DNA of 64,000 bases, taken from NCBI RefSeq assembly GCF_014202335.1, contig NZ_JACHGP010000001.1, positions 543,804-607,803 of the forward strand. Direction: 5' to 3'. The translations under genes were made by a program, and so were the position numbers. Positions 1-7,961 of the stretch are shown here, one piece after another. This DNA comes from Mycobacterium sp. AZCC_0083 (GTDB lineage: Bacteria; Actinomycetota; Actinomycetes; Mycobacteriales; Mycobacteriaceae). The notes under the pieces are model-generated. The model did no database searches. It saw only the letters and a program-made list of their open reading frames with translations, and had not been told where the DNA came from. Position 1 is the first letter of the stretch; the number at the start of each line of letters is the position of its first letter.

Positions 1-2
1 CC

Positions 3-728
3 CTCGAGCTCGGCGGCAAGTCGGCGCAAGTCGTCTTCCCCGACGCCGACCTCGACGCCGCAGCCAACGGCGTGATCGCAGGGGTGTTCGCGGCGACCGG
101 CCAGACCTGCCTCGCGGGATCGCGGCTGCTCGTCCACGAGAGCGTCGCCGACGCGCTGGTCGAGCGCATCGTGGCACGCGCGGCCACCATCAAACTCGGG
201 GACCCGAAGGATCCGGAAACCGAGATGGGTCCGGTGTCCAATCAGCCGCAGTACGAAAAGGTGCTGTCGCACTTCGCCTCTGCCCGCGAACAAGGCGCGA
301 CGATTGCGTACGGCGGCGAGCCAGCCAACGAGCTCGGTGGCTTCTTCGTCAAGCCGACCGTGCTGACCGGAGTCGACCCCTCCATGCGTGCCGTCGCCGA
401 AGAGGTCTTCGGCCCCGTCCTCGCGGTGATGACGTTCGCCGACGAGAACGAGGCCATCAACGCCGCCAACGACACCGAATTCGGGTTGGCCGCAGGCGTG
501 TGGACCAAGGACGTCCACCGCGCACACCGGGTGGCCGCCAAACTGCGGGCCGGCACGGTGTGGGTCAACGCGTACCGCGTTGTCGCGCCTCACGTTCCAT
601 TTGGCGGCATAGGTTACAGCGGCATCGGCCGGGAGAACGGCATCGACGCCGTCAAGGACTTCACCGAGACCAAGGCGGTGTGGGTGGAGCTCTCCGGCGC
701 CACCCGCGACCCGTTCACCCTCGGCTAG
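3..728 (+). CDS. Aldehyde dehydrogenase, C-terminal part (cut by window edge)
   Basis: Last 241 residues of an NAD(P)-dependent aldehyde dehydrogenase, which oxidises an aldehyde to its carboxylic acid in the cytoplasm. The visible part opens with the general-base motif LELGGKS (Glu codon at 6-8), continues with the nucleophile motif GQTCLAGSR (Cys codon 108-110), the EEVFGPVL segment and the C-terminal PFGGIGYSGIGRENG block. Roughly the first half, including the Rossmann fold, lies off the window. A flavin-reductase-like gene follows 21 bp downstream on the same strand, so this is probably part of the plus-strand operon that fills the first 5 kb. All catalytic residues in the visible half are intact. 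Substrate is not deducible. Confidence 0.95.
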   Translation, partial: LELGGKSAQVVFPDADLDAAANGVIAGVFAATGQTCLAGSRLLVHESVADALVERIVARAATIKLGDPKDPETEMGPVSNQPQYEKVLSHFASAREQGATIAYGGEPANELGGFFVKPTVLTGVDPSMRAVAEEVFGPVLAVMTFADENEAINAANDTEFGLAAGVWTKDVHRAHRVAAKLRAGTVWVNAYRVVAPHVPFGGIGYSGIGRENGIDAVKDFTETKAVWVELSGATRDPFTLG

Positions 729-749
729 ACACGAATCAAGGGAGACACC

Positions 750-1340
750 ATGACCATCGACTTAGCAGCCGCGGACAAGGTACTGGCCGGTCTGCGCCCA
801 TTCCCCGTGGCGGTCACCACGATCGACGGCGGCTTCGCGAACGGCCTGATGTCGCTTTCGGCAGGCTCGGCCAGCATCGTGCCCGAGCTCCCCCGTGCCA
901 CCGTCAGCCTGACCAAGTACAACAGGACGCACGACATGCTGGTCAACTCGGGCGTCTTCGTCATGCACATGCTGTCCGCGGGACCGGACGAGATCGACGC
1001 GTCGATGGACATCATGATGACCCTTGGCGGCTCCTCTGGCCGCGACGGGGACAAGATGGCGAAGCTGCGTACCAGGCCCGGGCTTACGGGCGCGCCGATC
1101 TTGCTCGACGCGCACAGCTACGTGGAGTGCCGGATCACCGGTTCCCTCGACAATGACGAGAACACCATCTTCGTCGGCGACGTGGTTGCGGCCGAGGTGT
1201 TCAGCACGGCGCAACGGCTGCGGATCGGCGAGGCATGGGGCAAGTTGCCGCACGAATGGGTCGAGCAGTACGAGGCGAATCACGAGCCGCAGCTGCAGAG
1301 CGCACGGGACCTGCGGGCGGCTGCCGCGCAATCCGTGTGA
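750..1340 (+). CDS. Flavin reductase-like (FMN-binding split barrel) protein
   Basis: A 196-residue protein resembling the flavin reductase-like family, small split-barrel proteins that bind FMN or FAD and often supply reduced flavin to a partner monooxygenase. The N-terminal stretch with PFPVAVTT, followed by LMSLSAGSAS and PRATVSLTKYNRTHDML, matches the substrate and flavin-binding strands of the family, and SYVECRITG fits the later barrel strand. The ATG has GGGAGA eight bases upstream. Its stop overlaps the start of the acyl-CoA dehydrogenase gene by four bases (GTGA), indicating translational coupling. The LLM-type oxidoreductase two genes downstream is a plausible flavin or F420 partner, which is inference. 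No unusual residues noted. Confidence 0.85.
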   Translation: MTIDLAAADKVLAGLRPFPVAVTTIDGGFANGLMSLSAGSASIVPELPRATVSLTKYNRTHDMLVNSGVFVMHMLSAGPDEIDASMDIMMTLGGSSGRDGDKMAKLRTRPGLTGAPILLDAHSYVECRITGSLDNDENTIFVGDVVAAEVFSTAQRLRIGEAWGKLPHEWVEQYEANHEPQLQSARDLRAAAAQSV

Positions 1341-2512
1341 GCGAGCCGCAGACCGGCGCCTGGGAGCTGCCGGAAGAACTAGTGCTGCTGCGAGACACCG
1401 TGCGGCGCTTCATGGATGCGCACGTGCATCCGGTCGAGGAGACACTGGACCACGACACGGTCGGGTTGCCTCGCGAGCAGCTCGTCGAGTTGCAGGACAA
1501 GGCTAGGGAGCTCGGGCTGTGGTCGCTGCAGACGCCCGCGGAGCACGGAGGCGCGGGGCTTTGCGTGCTCGGCCAGGTGGTCGTCGCCGAGGAGGCCGCG
1601 AAATGCCGGATGGGGGCCTTCTTTCCGGCCCTCGGCGCATTCGGCGGCAACCCGCCCAACATCATGTTCAAGGCATCGCCCGAGCAATTCGAGAAGTACG
1701 CCAGGCCCATCGTCGAGGGCACGATGTCCAAGGCGTACACCGCGATCACCGAGGCCTCTGGCGGGTCGGATCCGGCGCGGGCGATCAAACTCAAGGCCGT
1801 CAGAGACGGCGGCGGTGCCAATCCGGATTACGTGCTCAACGGCTCCAAGATGTGGATCTCGCACGCGCCGCACGCCGACTGGGGCGTGATCTACGCCCGC
1901 ACCGGCGAGGGCCGTCAGGGCATTTCGGCTTTCATTCTGGAGAAGGACACGCCTGGCGTCACGTTCAGTCGCATCCCGGTGATGGCATCCTTCGCGCCCT
2001 ACGAGCTGCACTTCGACAACGTGCGGATCCCGGCGACACAATTGATCGGCGCTGAGGGACAGGGCTTCTCGCTGGCCAGCGACTTCCTCGTGCACGGTCG
2101 CATCGTCTACGCCGCCGGGCCGATCGGCATCGCGCAGAGCGCACTCGACATGACGTGCCAGTGGGCCAGGGACCGCGACGTGTTCGGCGGCAGGCTGGCC
2201 GACAAGCAGGGCATCCAGTGGATGCTGGTGGACAGCGAGGTGGACCTGCGGGCCGCGCGACTGCTGATGTATCAGGCCGCTTGGAATGCCGATCTGGGCC
2301 GCAGCGTCCGGGTCGACGCATCAGTGGCCAAGATGTACGGCACCGAAGCCGCCTACCGGGTCATCGACCGTTGCATCCAGATTCACGGCGCGCTGGGCAT
2401 CTCCACCGAACTGCCACTGGAACGCTGGTTCCGCGACCTGCGGGTCAAGCGGCTCGGCGAAGGCGCCACCGAAGTCCAGCGCGAGATCATCGCACGCTCA
2501 CTGTTGAGATAG
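1337..2512 (+). CDS. Acyl-CoA dehydrogenase family protein
   Basis: A 391-residue FAD-dependent acyl-CoA dehydrogenase, expected to introduce a trans-2 double bond in an acyl-CoA thioester. The N-terminal helical domain (about 1-120), the middle beta domain with ITEASGGSDPAR and SKMWISHAPHADW (about 130-230), and the C-terminal helical domain with YAAGPIGIAQSAL, RDVFGG and the closing IHGALGISTELPLERWFRD and GATEVQREIIARSLL are all in the usual order. The GTG at 1337 is chosen because it overlaps the preceding stop (GTGA); a longer reading frame starting at 1235 would run through the end of the upstream gene. Family members use a Glu as catalytic base; I did not assign it. Confidence 0.93.
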   Translation: MSEPQTGAWELPEELVLLRDTVRRFMDAHVHPVEETLDHDTVGLPREQLVELQDKARELGLWSLQTPAEHGGAGLCVLGQVVVAEEAAKCRMGAFFPALGAFGGNPPNIMFKASPEQFEKYARPIVEGTMSKAYTAITEASGGSDPARAIKLKAVRDGGGANPDYVLNGSKMWISHAPHADWGVIYARTGEGRQGISAFILEKDTPGVTFSRIPVMASFAPYELHFDNVRIPATQLIGAEGQGFSLASDFLVHGRIVYAAGPIGIAQSALDMTCQWARDRDVFGGRLADKQGIQWMLVDSEVDLRAARLLMYQAAWNADLGRSVRVDASVAKMYGTEAAYRVIDRCIQIHGALGISTELPLERWFRDLRVKRLGEGATEVQREIIARSLLR

Positions 2513-2547
2513 TTATACAGTTAGCTAGTTTCAGCGAATGGAGAAAA

Positions 2548-3459
2548 GTGCGCTACAACCTGATGTTCCCGATGCGGGCCGTCAAGCACTGGAACCGGTG
2601 GTGCGAGGGTGCCAGTATCGCCGACATCGCACGGCTGGTCGAAGATGCCGGCTTCGACGCCTTCTCGATGTCCGAACACCCCTATCCCGACAAGGAGTGG
2701 CTCGCCAACGGCGGGCACCACGCCTTCGACCCGTTCGTGTCGCTGAGCTTCGCCGCGGCCGCCACCACCCGCATCCGGCTGATCACCTACATCCTGGTGT
2801 CGGGTTACCGCAGTCCGTATCTGACCGCGAAGGCGGCCGCGAGCTTCGACCTCCTGTCCGGCGGACGGTTCACGCTGGGCACCGGCGCCGGCTATCTGAA
2901 GTCCGAATTCGAGGCGCTCGGCGCCGATTTCGACCGACGCGGAGCGCTACTCGACGAGGCGATCACTGCGTGGAAGGCGACCTGGGCTGGCGCCGACCAC
3001 GACGGGCCTGCGTTCGGGGTCAGCGGGCACGTCGCGCTGCCACCGCCCCTGACCGATGGCGGTCCCCCGATCTGGATCGGCGGCAACGGCGCGGCCGCGC
3101 AACGCCGCGTCGTCGAGGTGGCCGACGGCTGGATGCCGATGGCCGCGTCGGGCGAGATGGCCACGATTACCCGCGCCCGCCCGCTCGAGGACATCGACAC
3201 GCTTGGCGACTGGATCGGAACGGTCAACAAGCGACGCGCGGAGTTGGGCCGCGCGCCTGCCGACGTCGCGTTCGTCCCGTTCGAAGCCGGACTGCTTGCC
3301 AGCGGCGACTGCGCCGCATTCAGCGCGGCCGTGCAACCGCGGTTGGACGCCTACGCCAATGCGGGCGTCACCTGGGTCACCATCGAACCGGCCAGCAGGA
3401 GCTTCACCGACTTCCGCACCGACATCGACGTGCTGGCGTCGCAACTGATCCACCACTGA
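2548..3459 (+). CDS. LLM-class (F420/FMN-dependent) oxidoreductase
   Basis: A 303-residue TIM-barrel oxidoreductase of the luciferase-like superfamily, which in mycobacteria usually uses coenzyme F420. Family signs are the N-terminal SIADIARLVEDAGFDAFSMSEHPYP, the cofactor-binding VSGYRSPYLTAKAAASFDLLSGGRFTLG core, GAGYLKSEFEALG and the PPIWIGGNGAAAQRRV strand near residue 175. The frame is open well upstream; the GTG at 2548 (then MRYNLMFPMRAVKHW when read as Met) is chosen since sequence before it does not resemble the family, although GGAG lies very close to it and an ATG at 2563 is possible. The reaction could be an oxidation of an alcohol or a flavin-type hydroxylation; the substrate is unknown. 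An alpha/beta hydrolase follows after 9 bp. Confidence 0.9.
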   Translation: MRYNLMFPMRAVKHWNRWCEGASIADIARLVEDAGFDAFSMSEHPYPDKEWLANGGHHAFDPFVSLSFAAAATTRIRLITYILVSGYRSPYLTAKAAASFDLLSGGRFTLGTGAGYLKSEFEALGADFDRRGALLDEAITAWKATWAGADHDGPAFGVSGHVALPPPLTDGGPPIWIGGNGAAAQRRVVEVADGWMPMAASGEMATITRARPLEDIDTLGDWIGTVNKRRAELGRAPADVAFVPFEAGLLASGDCAAFSAAVQPRLDAYANAGVTWVTIEPASRSFTDFRTDIDVLASQLIHH

Positions 3460-3468
3460 GCAGGTCCG

Positions 3469-4206
3469 ATGCAGCTACCCGACCTCGTCCTCGTCCACGG
3501 CGGTGAACATGCCGGCGACTGCTGGGACCTCGTCGTCGCCGAATTGCAGCGCCAGGAACCGGCATTGCGCACGCTGGCGGTCGACTTGCCCGGTCGCGGG
3601 CGCACAGCGGGAGATCTCAAGACCGCCACCATCGGAGAGTGGGTCGATTCAATCGTCACCGATATCGCAGCCGCGGGTCTTGGCGACATCGTGATCGTTG
3701 GTCACTCGATGGCCGGCGTGACGGTGCCGGGCGTCGTCGCCAAGCTCGGCTCCGCGCGGGTTCGGGAGATGATCCTCGTCGCCGCTTTCGTCCCGCGGCA
3801 GGGACAGGCGATCGTGGACACCTTGGGCGGCCCCTTGGCGGTCTTCGCGCGCTTCGCCGCCAGGGGCGGCAGAGCCTTCAAGGTTCCGCGGGCCGCCGCG
3901 CAGTATGCGTTCTGCAACGGCATGACGAAGGAGCAGCGCCGCCTGACCATGTCGAAGCTCTATGCCGAATCGGCGAGAATCCCCGGAGAACCGGTGGACC
4001 GCAGCGCACTTCCCGACGACGTGCCGCGCACATGGATACTCACCACTCGCGACCGAGCCCTGTCGAACAAGTCGCAGCAAGCCAGCATCGCTGCACTCGG
4101 CGGTGTCGAGGACATCATCCCCATCGACGCCTGCCACGACGTGATGTTCAGCCACCCGGAACGCCTGGCACAGGTACTCCTCGAGCGATGCCGACTGCGA
4201 GAGTGA
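3469..4206 (+). CDS. Alpha/beta-fold hydrolase
   Basis: A 245-residue alpha/beta hydrolase, predicted to cleave an ester, lactone or thioester in the cytoplasm. The oxyanion segment VHGGEHAGDCWD is at residues 9-20, the nucleophile elbow GHSMAG places the serine at residue 80, and the catalytic histidine is most likely His223 in the DACHDVMFSHP segment near the C terminus. The family resembles the MenH/EstA-like single-domain hydrolases. ATG with AGG eight bases upstream; 9 bp after the LLM oxidoreductase and 7 bp before the thioesterase, so it is in the same transcription unit. The exact bond cleaved is not predictable; a ring-opening lactonase would fit the setting but is inference. Confidence 0.9.
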   Translation: MQLPDLVLVHGGEHAGDCWDLVVAELQRQEPALRTLAVDLPGRGRTAGDLKTATIGEWVDSIVTDIAAAGLGDIVIVGHSMAGVTVPGVVAKLGSARVREMILVAAFVPRQGQAIVDTLGGPLAVFARFAARGGRAFKVPRAAAQYAFCNGMTKEQRRLTMSKLYAESARIPGEPVDRSALPDDVPRTWILTTRDRALSNKSQQASIAALGGVEDIIPIDACHDVMFSHPERLAQVLLERCRLRE

Positions 4207-4213
4207 GGATCAC

Positions 4214-5032
4214 GTGACCTCTACCAGTTTCTTCGTCACCGACGGCAAAGGTTACATGCCAACCCCTTTGGCGAGAGGGCCGTGGGGTCCGTCACTCAGC
4301 GGCAACTACATAGGCGGACTGCTCGGGCGTGCGGTCGAGAAAGAAGTCGACGACGTCGACCTGCAACCCGCCCGACTGACGGTCGACCTGCTCAGGCCGG
4401 TGGCACTCCAACCCCTGCGGGTGCATTCTTCGGTCGTGCGGGACGGCCGCCGCCTACGACTCGTCGACGCGGTCATGACTCAGAACGACGTCATGGTGGC
4501 ACGGGCCAGCGCATTGTTCCTCCGGCGCAGCGAGCACGCCGTGGACAAGGTGTGGACGACGCCCGTCACGATGCCCGCGATCCCCGCTGAACCAGCGGTG
4601 GTGGCCGATGGCCTCCCGATGTTGCTTCATTCGTTCGGTCGCGATCCCGTCGCGGGCAGTCCGGGGGTTGGCGTCACGGAGTGGCGCCACGACGGGCAGA
4701 AGTTCGCGTGGGTGCGAGAGACGAAGCTCCTCGTCGATGACGAGCCTCTGTCTCCATTCACCCGGGCCGTCATGGCGGGAGACGTCACCAGCTCACTTTC
4801 CCATTGGGGCACGGAGGGACTGCAGTTCATCAATGCCGACTACACGATCACGCTCAGTCGCCTGCCGGAGGGCGTCTACATCGGACTGGCGTCGATGACG
4901 CACTACGGCCATGCCGGAGTCGCCACGGGCGTCGCGACGCTGTTCGACGACCATGGACCCATCGGCAGCGGCGTGGCGACGGCGTTGGCGAACATGGGAT
5001 TCGCGCCACCGGCATCGATGGTCTCGAGCTGA
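4214..5032 (+). CDS. Acyl-CoA thioesterase-like protein (double hotdog)
   Basis: A 272-residue protein of the thioesterase-like (TesB-type) superfamily; these have two hotdog folds in one chain and release CoA from acyl-CoA. The pattern is visible in PLARGPWGPSLSGNYIGGLLGRAVE in the first hotdog, the DLQPARLTVDLLRPV strand typical of the family, and the second hotdog with EWRHDGQKFAWVRE and ADYTITLSRLPEGVYIGL. Length is typical. The GTG start has GAGG five bases upstream (3' gap of six). It follows the hydrolase by 7 bp and is separated by 58 bp from the CoA transferase. Likely acts on a pathway acyl-CoA to relieve CoA trapping; specificity unknown. Confidence 0.85.
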   Translation: MTSTSFFVTDGKGYMPTPLARGPWGPSLSGNYIGGLLGRAVEKEVDDVDLQPARLTVDLLRPVALQPLRVHSSVVRDGRRLRLVDAVMTQNDVMVARASALFLRRSEHAVDKVWTTPVTMPAIPAEPAVVADGLPMLLHSFGRDPVAGSPGVGVTEWRHDGQKFAWVRETKLLVDDEPLSPFTRAVMAGDVTSSLSHWGTEGLQFINADYTITLSRLPEGVYIGLASMTHYGHAGVATGVATLFDDHGPIGSGVATALANMGFAPPASMVSS

Positions 5033-5090
5033 CCAGTCCGATGTCGCCGATGCGCACGGGCCCGGCGATATCGGACTCTACGATCGTCGA

Positions 5091-6278
5091 GTGACGAAAC
5101 CCCTCGACGGCATCAGGGTTCTGGACTTTTCCGAGCATGGGTTCGTGCCTTCGGCCGCAGCCGCGCTGGCGGACTTCGGAGCCGATGTCATCAAAATCGA
5201 ACGACCGACTGGTGACCCGATGCGGACCATCATCGGCCGCGGCATGGCGGCCAGCCGAGACGGCTACGACCATCTCTTCGAGTTCTGCCACCGCAACAAA
5301 CGTGGAATCTGCCTTGACGTCGAAACCGAGTGCGGGCGTGAGGTCTTCGAGCAGTTGGTGCGTTGGGCAAAGGTCTACGTCACCAACCAGTTGCGGCGGG
5401 TGCGACGCAAGTTGCACACCGAGCCTGGCGACCTGATGGGCATCAATCCCAAGCTCGTCTACGCCAAGGGTCACGGGCAGGGCCAGCGGGGCGAGGACGC
5501 AGAAGCCGGTGGCTACGACGGGGTGTCGCATTGGGCTCGGGGCGGCGTCGCGCACGTGCTCACCGCGGCCGATGCGTCTCGACCAGTCCAGCAACGTCCG
5601 GCCCTCGGCGACTTCCCCACCGGAATGTTCTTGGCAGGCGGAATCTGCGCAGGTCTCGTCCACGTGCTGCGGACCGGGAAGGGCATCGTCGTCGACTCGT
5701 CATTGCTGGCCAGCGCGGCGTGGCCGCTGGCAACAGATCTTGCCCATGCCTCGTCGACGGGCGAGCAGATGCCGACGCCGCTGCAACCGCCGATTCGGCA
5801 GTACCGTACGACGGACGGGTACTGGGTGGCACTAATGATGATCGACGAAGGTCGTAGCTGGCTGCCCTTGTGTGCGGCGCTGGGAATCGATGGTTTCGAC
5901 GAGCACGGCGTCGACGCCGAATCACGTAAGGCGGTATGGCCGCAACTGGTGGAACGCATCAGCCTGCTGATCGGCTCCTTAGACCGCGGCACCCTGACCG
6001 AGAAGCTGCGGGCCCACGATTGCATCTTCTCGTTCTTCTCCACTCCGACAGACCTTCTCGCCGATGCGGCCGCCATCGAAAACGGGTATCTGATGCCTCA
6101 CCCCGACCGGCCGGACCTGCGGCTGGCGGCCACACCGGTTCAGTTCGACGACGAGTTGCCAGAGGTGCGACGTGGCGGCCCGGCCCGTGGCGAGCATTCG
6201 CGGGAGGTACTCGGCGAACTCGGATATGGCGATTCCGACGTTGCGGATCTGTTCGCCAGCGGGGCGGTAAGCGAGTGA
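5091..6278 (+). CDS. CaiB/BaiF family CoA transferase (family III)
   Basis: A 395-residue family III CoA transferase, which moves CoA between a donor thioester and an acceptor acid. The start of the fold is seen as GIRVLDFSEHGFVPSAAAAL, then DVIKIERPTGDP, HRNKRGICLD, and the catalytic aspartate is Asp174 in ALGDFPTG, matching the GD motif of formyl-CoA and carnitine CoA transferases. The C-terminal PHPDRPDLRLAATPVQFDD is also typical. GTG at 5091 is chosen because family similarity begins directly after it. Its stop overlaps the TetR gene by four bases, so enzyme and regulator are coupled. It presumably activates the pathway acid or an intermediate. Confidence 0.94.
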   Translation: MTKPLDGIRVLDFSEHGFVPSAAAALADFGADVIKIERPTGDPMRTIIGRGMAASRDGYDHLFEFCHRNKRGICLDVETECGREVFEQLVRWAKVYVTNQLRRVRRKLHTEPGDLMGINPKLVYAKGHGQGQRGEDAEAGGYDGVSHWARGGVAHVLTAADASRPVQQRPALGDFPTGMFLAGGICAGLVHVLRTGKGIVVDSSLLASAAWPLATDLAHASSTGEQMPTPLQPPIRQYRTTDGYWVALMMIDEGRSWLPLCAALGIDGFDEHGVDAESRKAVWPQLVERISLLIGSLDRGTLTEKLRAHDCIFSFFSTPTDLLADAAAIENGYLMPHPDRPDLRLAATPVQFDDELPEVRRGGPARGEHSREVLGELGYGDSDVADLFASGAVSE

Positions 6279-6919
6279 GCGAGCAACCCGCGGCGAAGGT
6301 GCGCGTCAAGCGCGGAACGGCGCAACAGCACCTGTTGGATTCCGCACAACAACTCTTCGGCGACAAGGGCTATCGGGGAACGACGACCAAGGACATCGCC
6401 CAACACGCGGGCGTTTCAGAGAACCTCATCTTTCGGTACTTCAAGTCGAAGTCAGAATTGCTGCTCGCGTCCGTGGTCAATCCCCTATTCGAGGTTCTCC
6501 AGACGTTCCGAGACGACTGGCAGCGCGACGATGCGTTCCGGGCACAACCCCACCAGGAGGTCGTGCACACTTTCGTGGCCAGAATCGTAGATCTGATCGA
6601 CAGCCATCACGGTCTAGCACGGGCGATTCTCAATGTTCTGGTAGAACGTCCTTCGGATTTCGATACTCCCGCGATCGGGGCCCGATTCGCCGCGTTGTTG
6701 ACGGACATGGCTCCACCGATGGCCGAGTTCCTTGGCAATCGGGGCTTGGCGGCTACCAACCCTGGACTCGTCCTGCGAATGGGAATCATCTCGGCGATCA
6801 CCAATGTCGTGCTGTTGCCGGAGTCGTACGGCGAAGGGGATCAGCCACCGACCAAGGCGGTGATCGTCGACGAGTTGACCAACTTCGTCGTCTACGGCCT
6901 GCAAGGCTCATCGAGTTAG
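6275..6919 (+). CDS. TetR/AcrR family transcriptional regulator
   Basis: A 214-residue TetR-type regulator. The N-terminal DNA-binding domain spans about residues 12-58: QQHLLDSAQQLFGDKGYRGT is helix 1, DIAQHAGVSENLIFRYFKSK the helix-turn-helix with the usual YF pair. The C-terminal ligand-binding domain is unassigned. GTG overlaps the CoA transferase stop (GTGA). Its stop codon lies inside an operator-like sequence (6915-6940) directly in front of the AveC-like gene, and a closely related perfect palindrome lies between the P450 and amidohydrolase genes at 13376-13403, so this protein is the best candidate ligand for both. That assignment is inference; the effector would be a pathway acyl-CoA or substrate. 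Confidence 0.94.
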   Translation: MSEQPAAKVRVKRGTAQQHLLDSAQQLFGDKGYRGTTTKDIAQHAGVSENLIFRYFKSKSELLLASVVNPLFEVLQTFRDDWQRDDAFRAQPHQEVVHTFVARIVDLIDSHHGLARAILNVLVERPSDFDTPAIGARFAALLTDMAPPMAEFLGNRGLAATNPGLVLRMGIISAITNVVLLPESYGEGDQPPTKAVIVDELTNFVVYGLQGSSS

Positions 6920-6940
6920 TTAAGCGCTTACTTGACATCG
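6915..6940. promoter_or_regulatory. Operator-like site before the AveC-like gene
   Basis: GTTAGTTAAGCGC followed by TTACTTGAC. It aligns without gaps to the perfect palindrome at 13376-13403 (GTTAGT, AAG, GC and ACTTGAC shared) and contains the self-complementary TAAGCGCTTA. It overlaps the stop codon of the TetR gene and sits 62 bp before the AveC-like start. The TTGAC part could double as a -35 element. Confidence 0.55.
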
Positions 6941-6942
6941 TT

Positions 6943-6956
6943 GTGACGCCCGTCAT
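6943..6956. promoter_or_regulatory. GTGA-N6-TCAT dyad
   Basis: GTGAC-GCCC-GTCAT, 45 bp before the AveC-like start codon. One base from a perfect GTGAC-N4-GTCAC dyad like the two found at 13344 and 13421. The half-sites resemble the GTGA/TCAC of CRP-like regulators. Confidence 0.4.
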
Positions 6957-7001
6957 AGGCTGCGGATCACCGCTGAATCTGCCTCTGATGGGAGCGTCAT
7001 C

Positions 7002-7949
7002 ATGTTCTGGGGCGTCGTCGTATTCGAAACCCTGTGCTGGGTGGTCTTCTTCTCCATGCTTGGCACGTTTACGTACCTGAGCTACAAGCGCAGACGTATT
7101 CTTCCCGGTCTGTGGTTCGTGCTCGGCATCTTCGCGATGTCGTGGATCGAGGCGCCGTTCGACAACGCCATGTACGCGCAGTTCCACCCCGACTTCCACC
7201 GACTCCCGGCGATCGGGCCGATCGGCATGACGCAGGGTCAACTGCCGGTCATCGCGCCTCCGGGCTACATCATGTACTTCCTGCTGCCCGCGCTCATCGC
7301 CGTGGGAATCGCGAAGCTGATCGTCAAGCGGTTCGACACCAATCGGGTGAACACGCTGATGTCGTGCGGCCTGGCGGTAGGGATCGTCTGGGACCTCTCG
7401 ATCGAAGGTCTCCAGGCGCAGTACTTGCATCTCTGGACGTTCTCCCGCGTGGTGCCCGGTCTCGCCATCAGCAATGACATGGGTCTGCTGCCGTCGTACA
7501 TCCCGCTGGCCATGGCGGCGTTCATCGTCTTCGCGACAGTCATGATCGGCAACACGACGCCCGAGGGTGATTCGGTGATCGATGTCTGGGCGAAGTCGAA
7601 GACGACGTCACCGGCTGCTCGCTTGGGCCTGCAGGCCGTGGCCTACATCGTGCTGTGCAACGTCGTGTATGCAGCCACCTACCTGCCACACGCCGTCACC
7701 AAATACACCGGAATGTTGACCCAGTCCGGAGTTCTGGCTCCCTACCCGGGCGAGATTGCGATCCAGCCCGAATCGGGCGCCCCGCAATCCAACGGCGTCA
7801 TCGGTGCAATCATCATGTGGGGCTTATTGATTGGTTGCGTGGCGGTGACCTGGTGGTGGGCCAAGAGGGCCGATCGCCTGTTCCTCACCCCCACGTTGAC
7901 GCCCGCGACCTCCTCCATCGAGGACCGCAAGCCGTCACTTGCAACGTAG
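7002..7949 (+). CDS. AveC-like multipass membrane protein
   Basis: A 315-residue integral membrane protein with about seven hydrophobic segments: residues 2-26, 37-50, 87-107, 122-138, 160-182, about 205-225 and 264-282. It matches the family annotated as spirocyclase AveC-like, named after the Streptomyces avermectin protein AveC; no activity has been demonstrated for most mycobacterial members. Shared family traits are a basic loop after the first helix (SYKRRR) and a SWIEAPFDNAMYAQF segment whose acidic and aromatic residues recur at the same place in the other two copies here (14736 and 46375). ATG with GGGAG nine bases upstream. Two operator-like sites precede it, and two DapB-like dehydrogenase genes follow. 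The function is unknown; it could be a membrane enzyme, carrier or assembly factor. Confidence 0.85.
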   Translation: MFWGVVVFETLCWVVFFSMLGTFTYLSYKRRRILPGLWFVLGIFAMSWIEAPFDNAMYAQFHPDFHRLPAIGPIGMTQGQLPVIAPPGYIMYFLLPALIAVGIAKLIVKRFDTNRVNTLMSCGLAVGIVWDLSIEGLQAQYLHLWTFSRVVPGLAISNDMGLLPSYIPLAMAAFIVFATVMIGNTTPEGDSVIDVWAKSKTTSPAARLGLQAVAYIVLCNVVYAATYLPHAVTKYTGMLTQSGVLAPYPGEIAIQPESGAPQSNGVIGAIIMWGLLIGCVAVTWWWAKRADRLFLTPTLTPATSSIEDRKPSLAT

Positions 7950-7961
7950 GGCAACGTTTCA

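Noticed and set aside
2509..2535. Operator in the AT-rich stretch before the LLM oxidoreductase
   Set aside because: AGTTATACAGTTAGCTAG is AT-rich, but I find no convincing dyad or repeat of it elsewhere.
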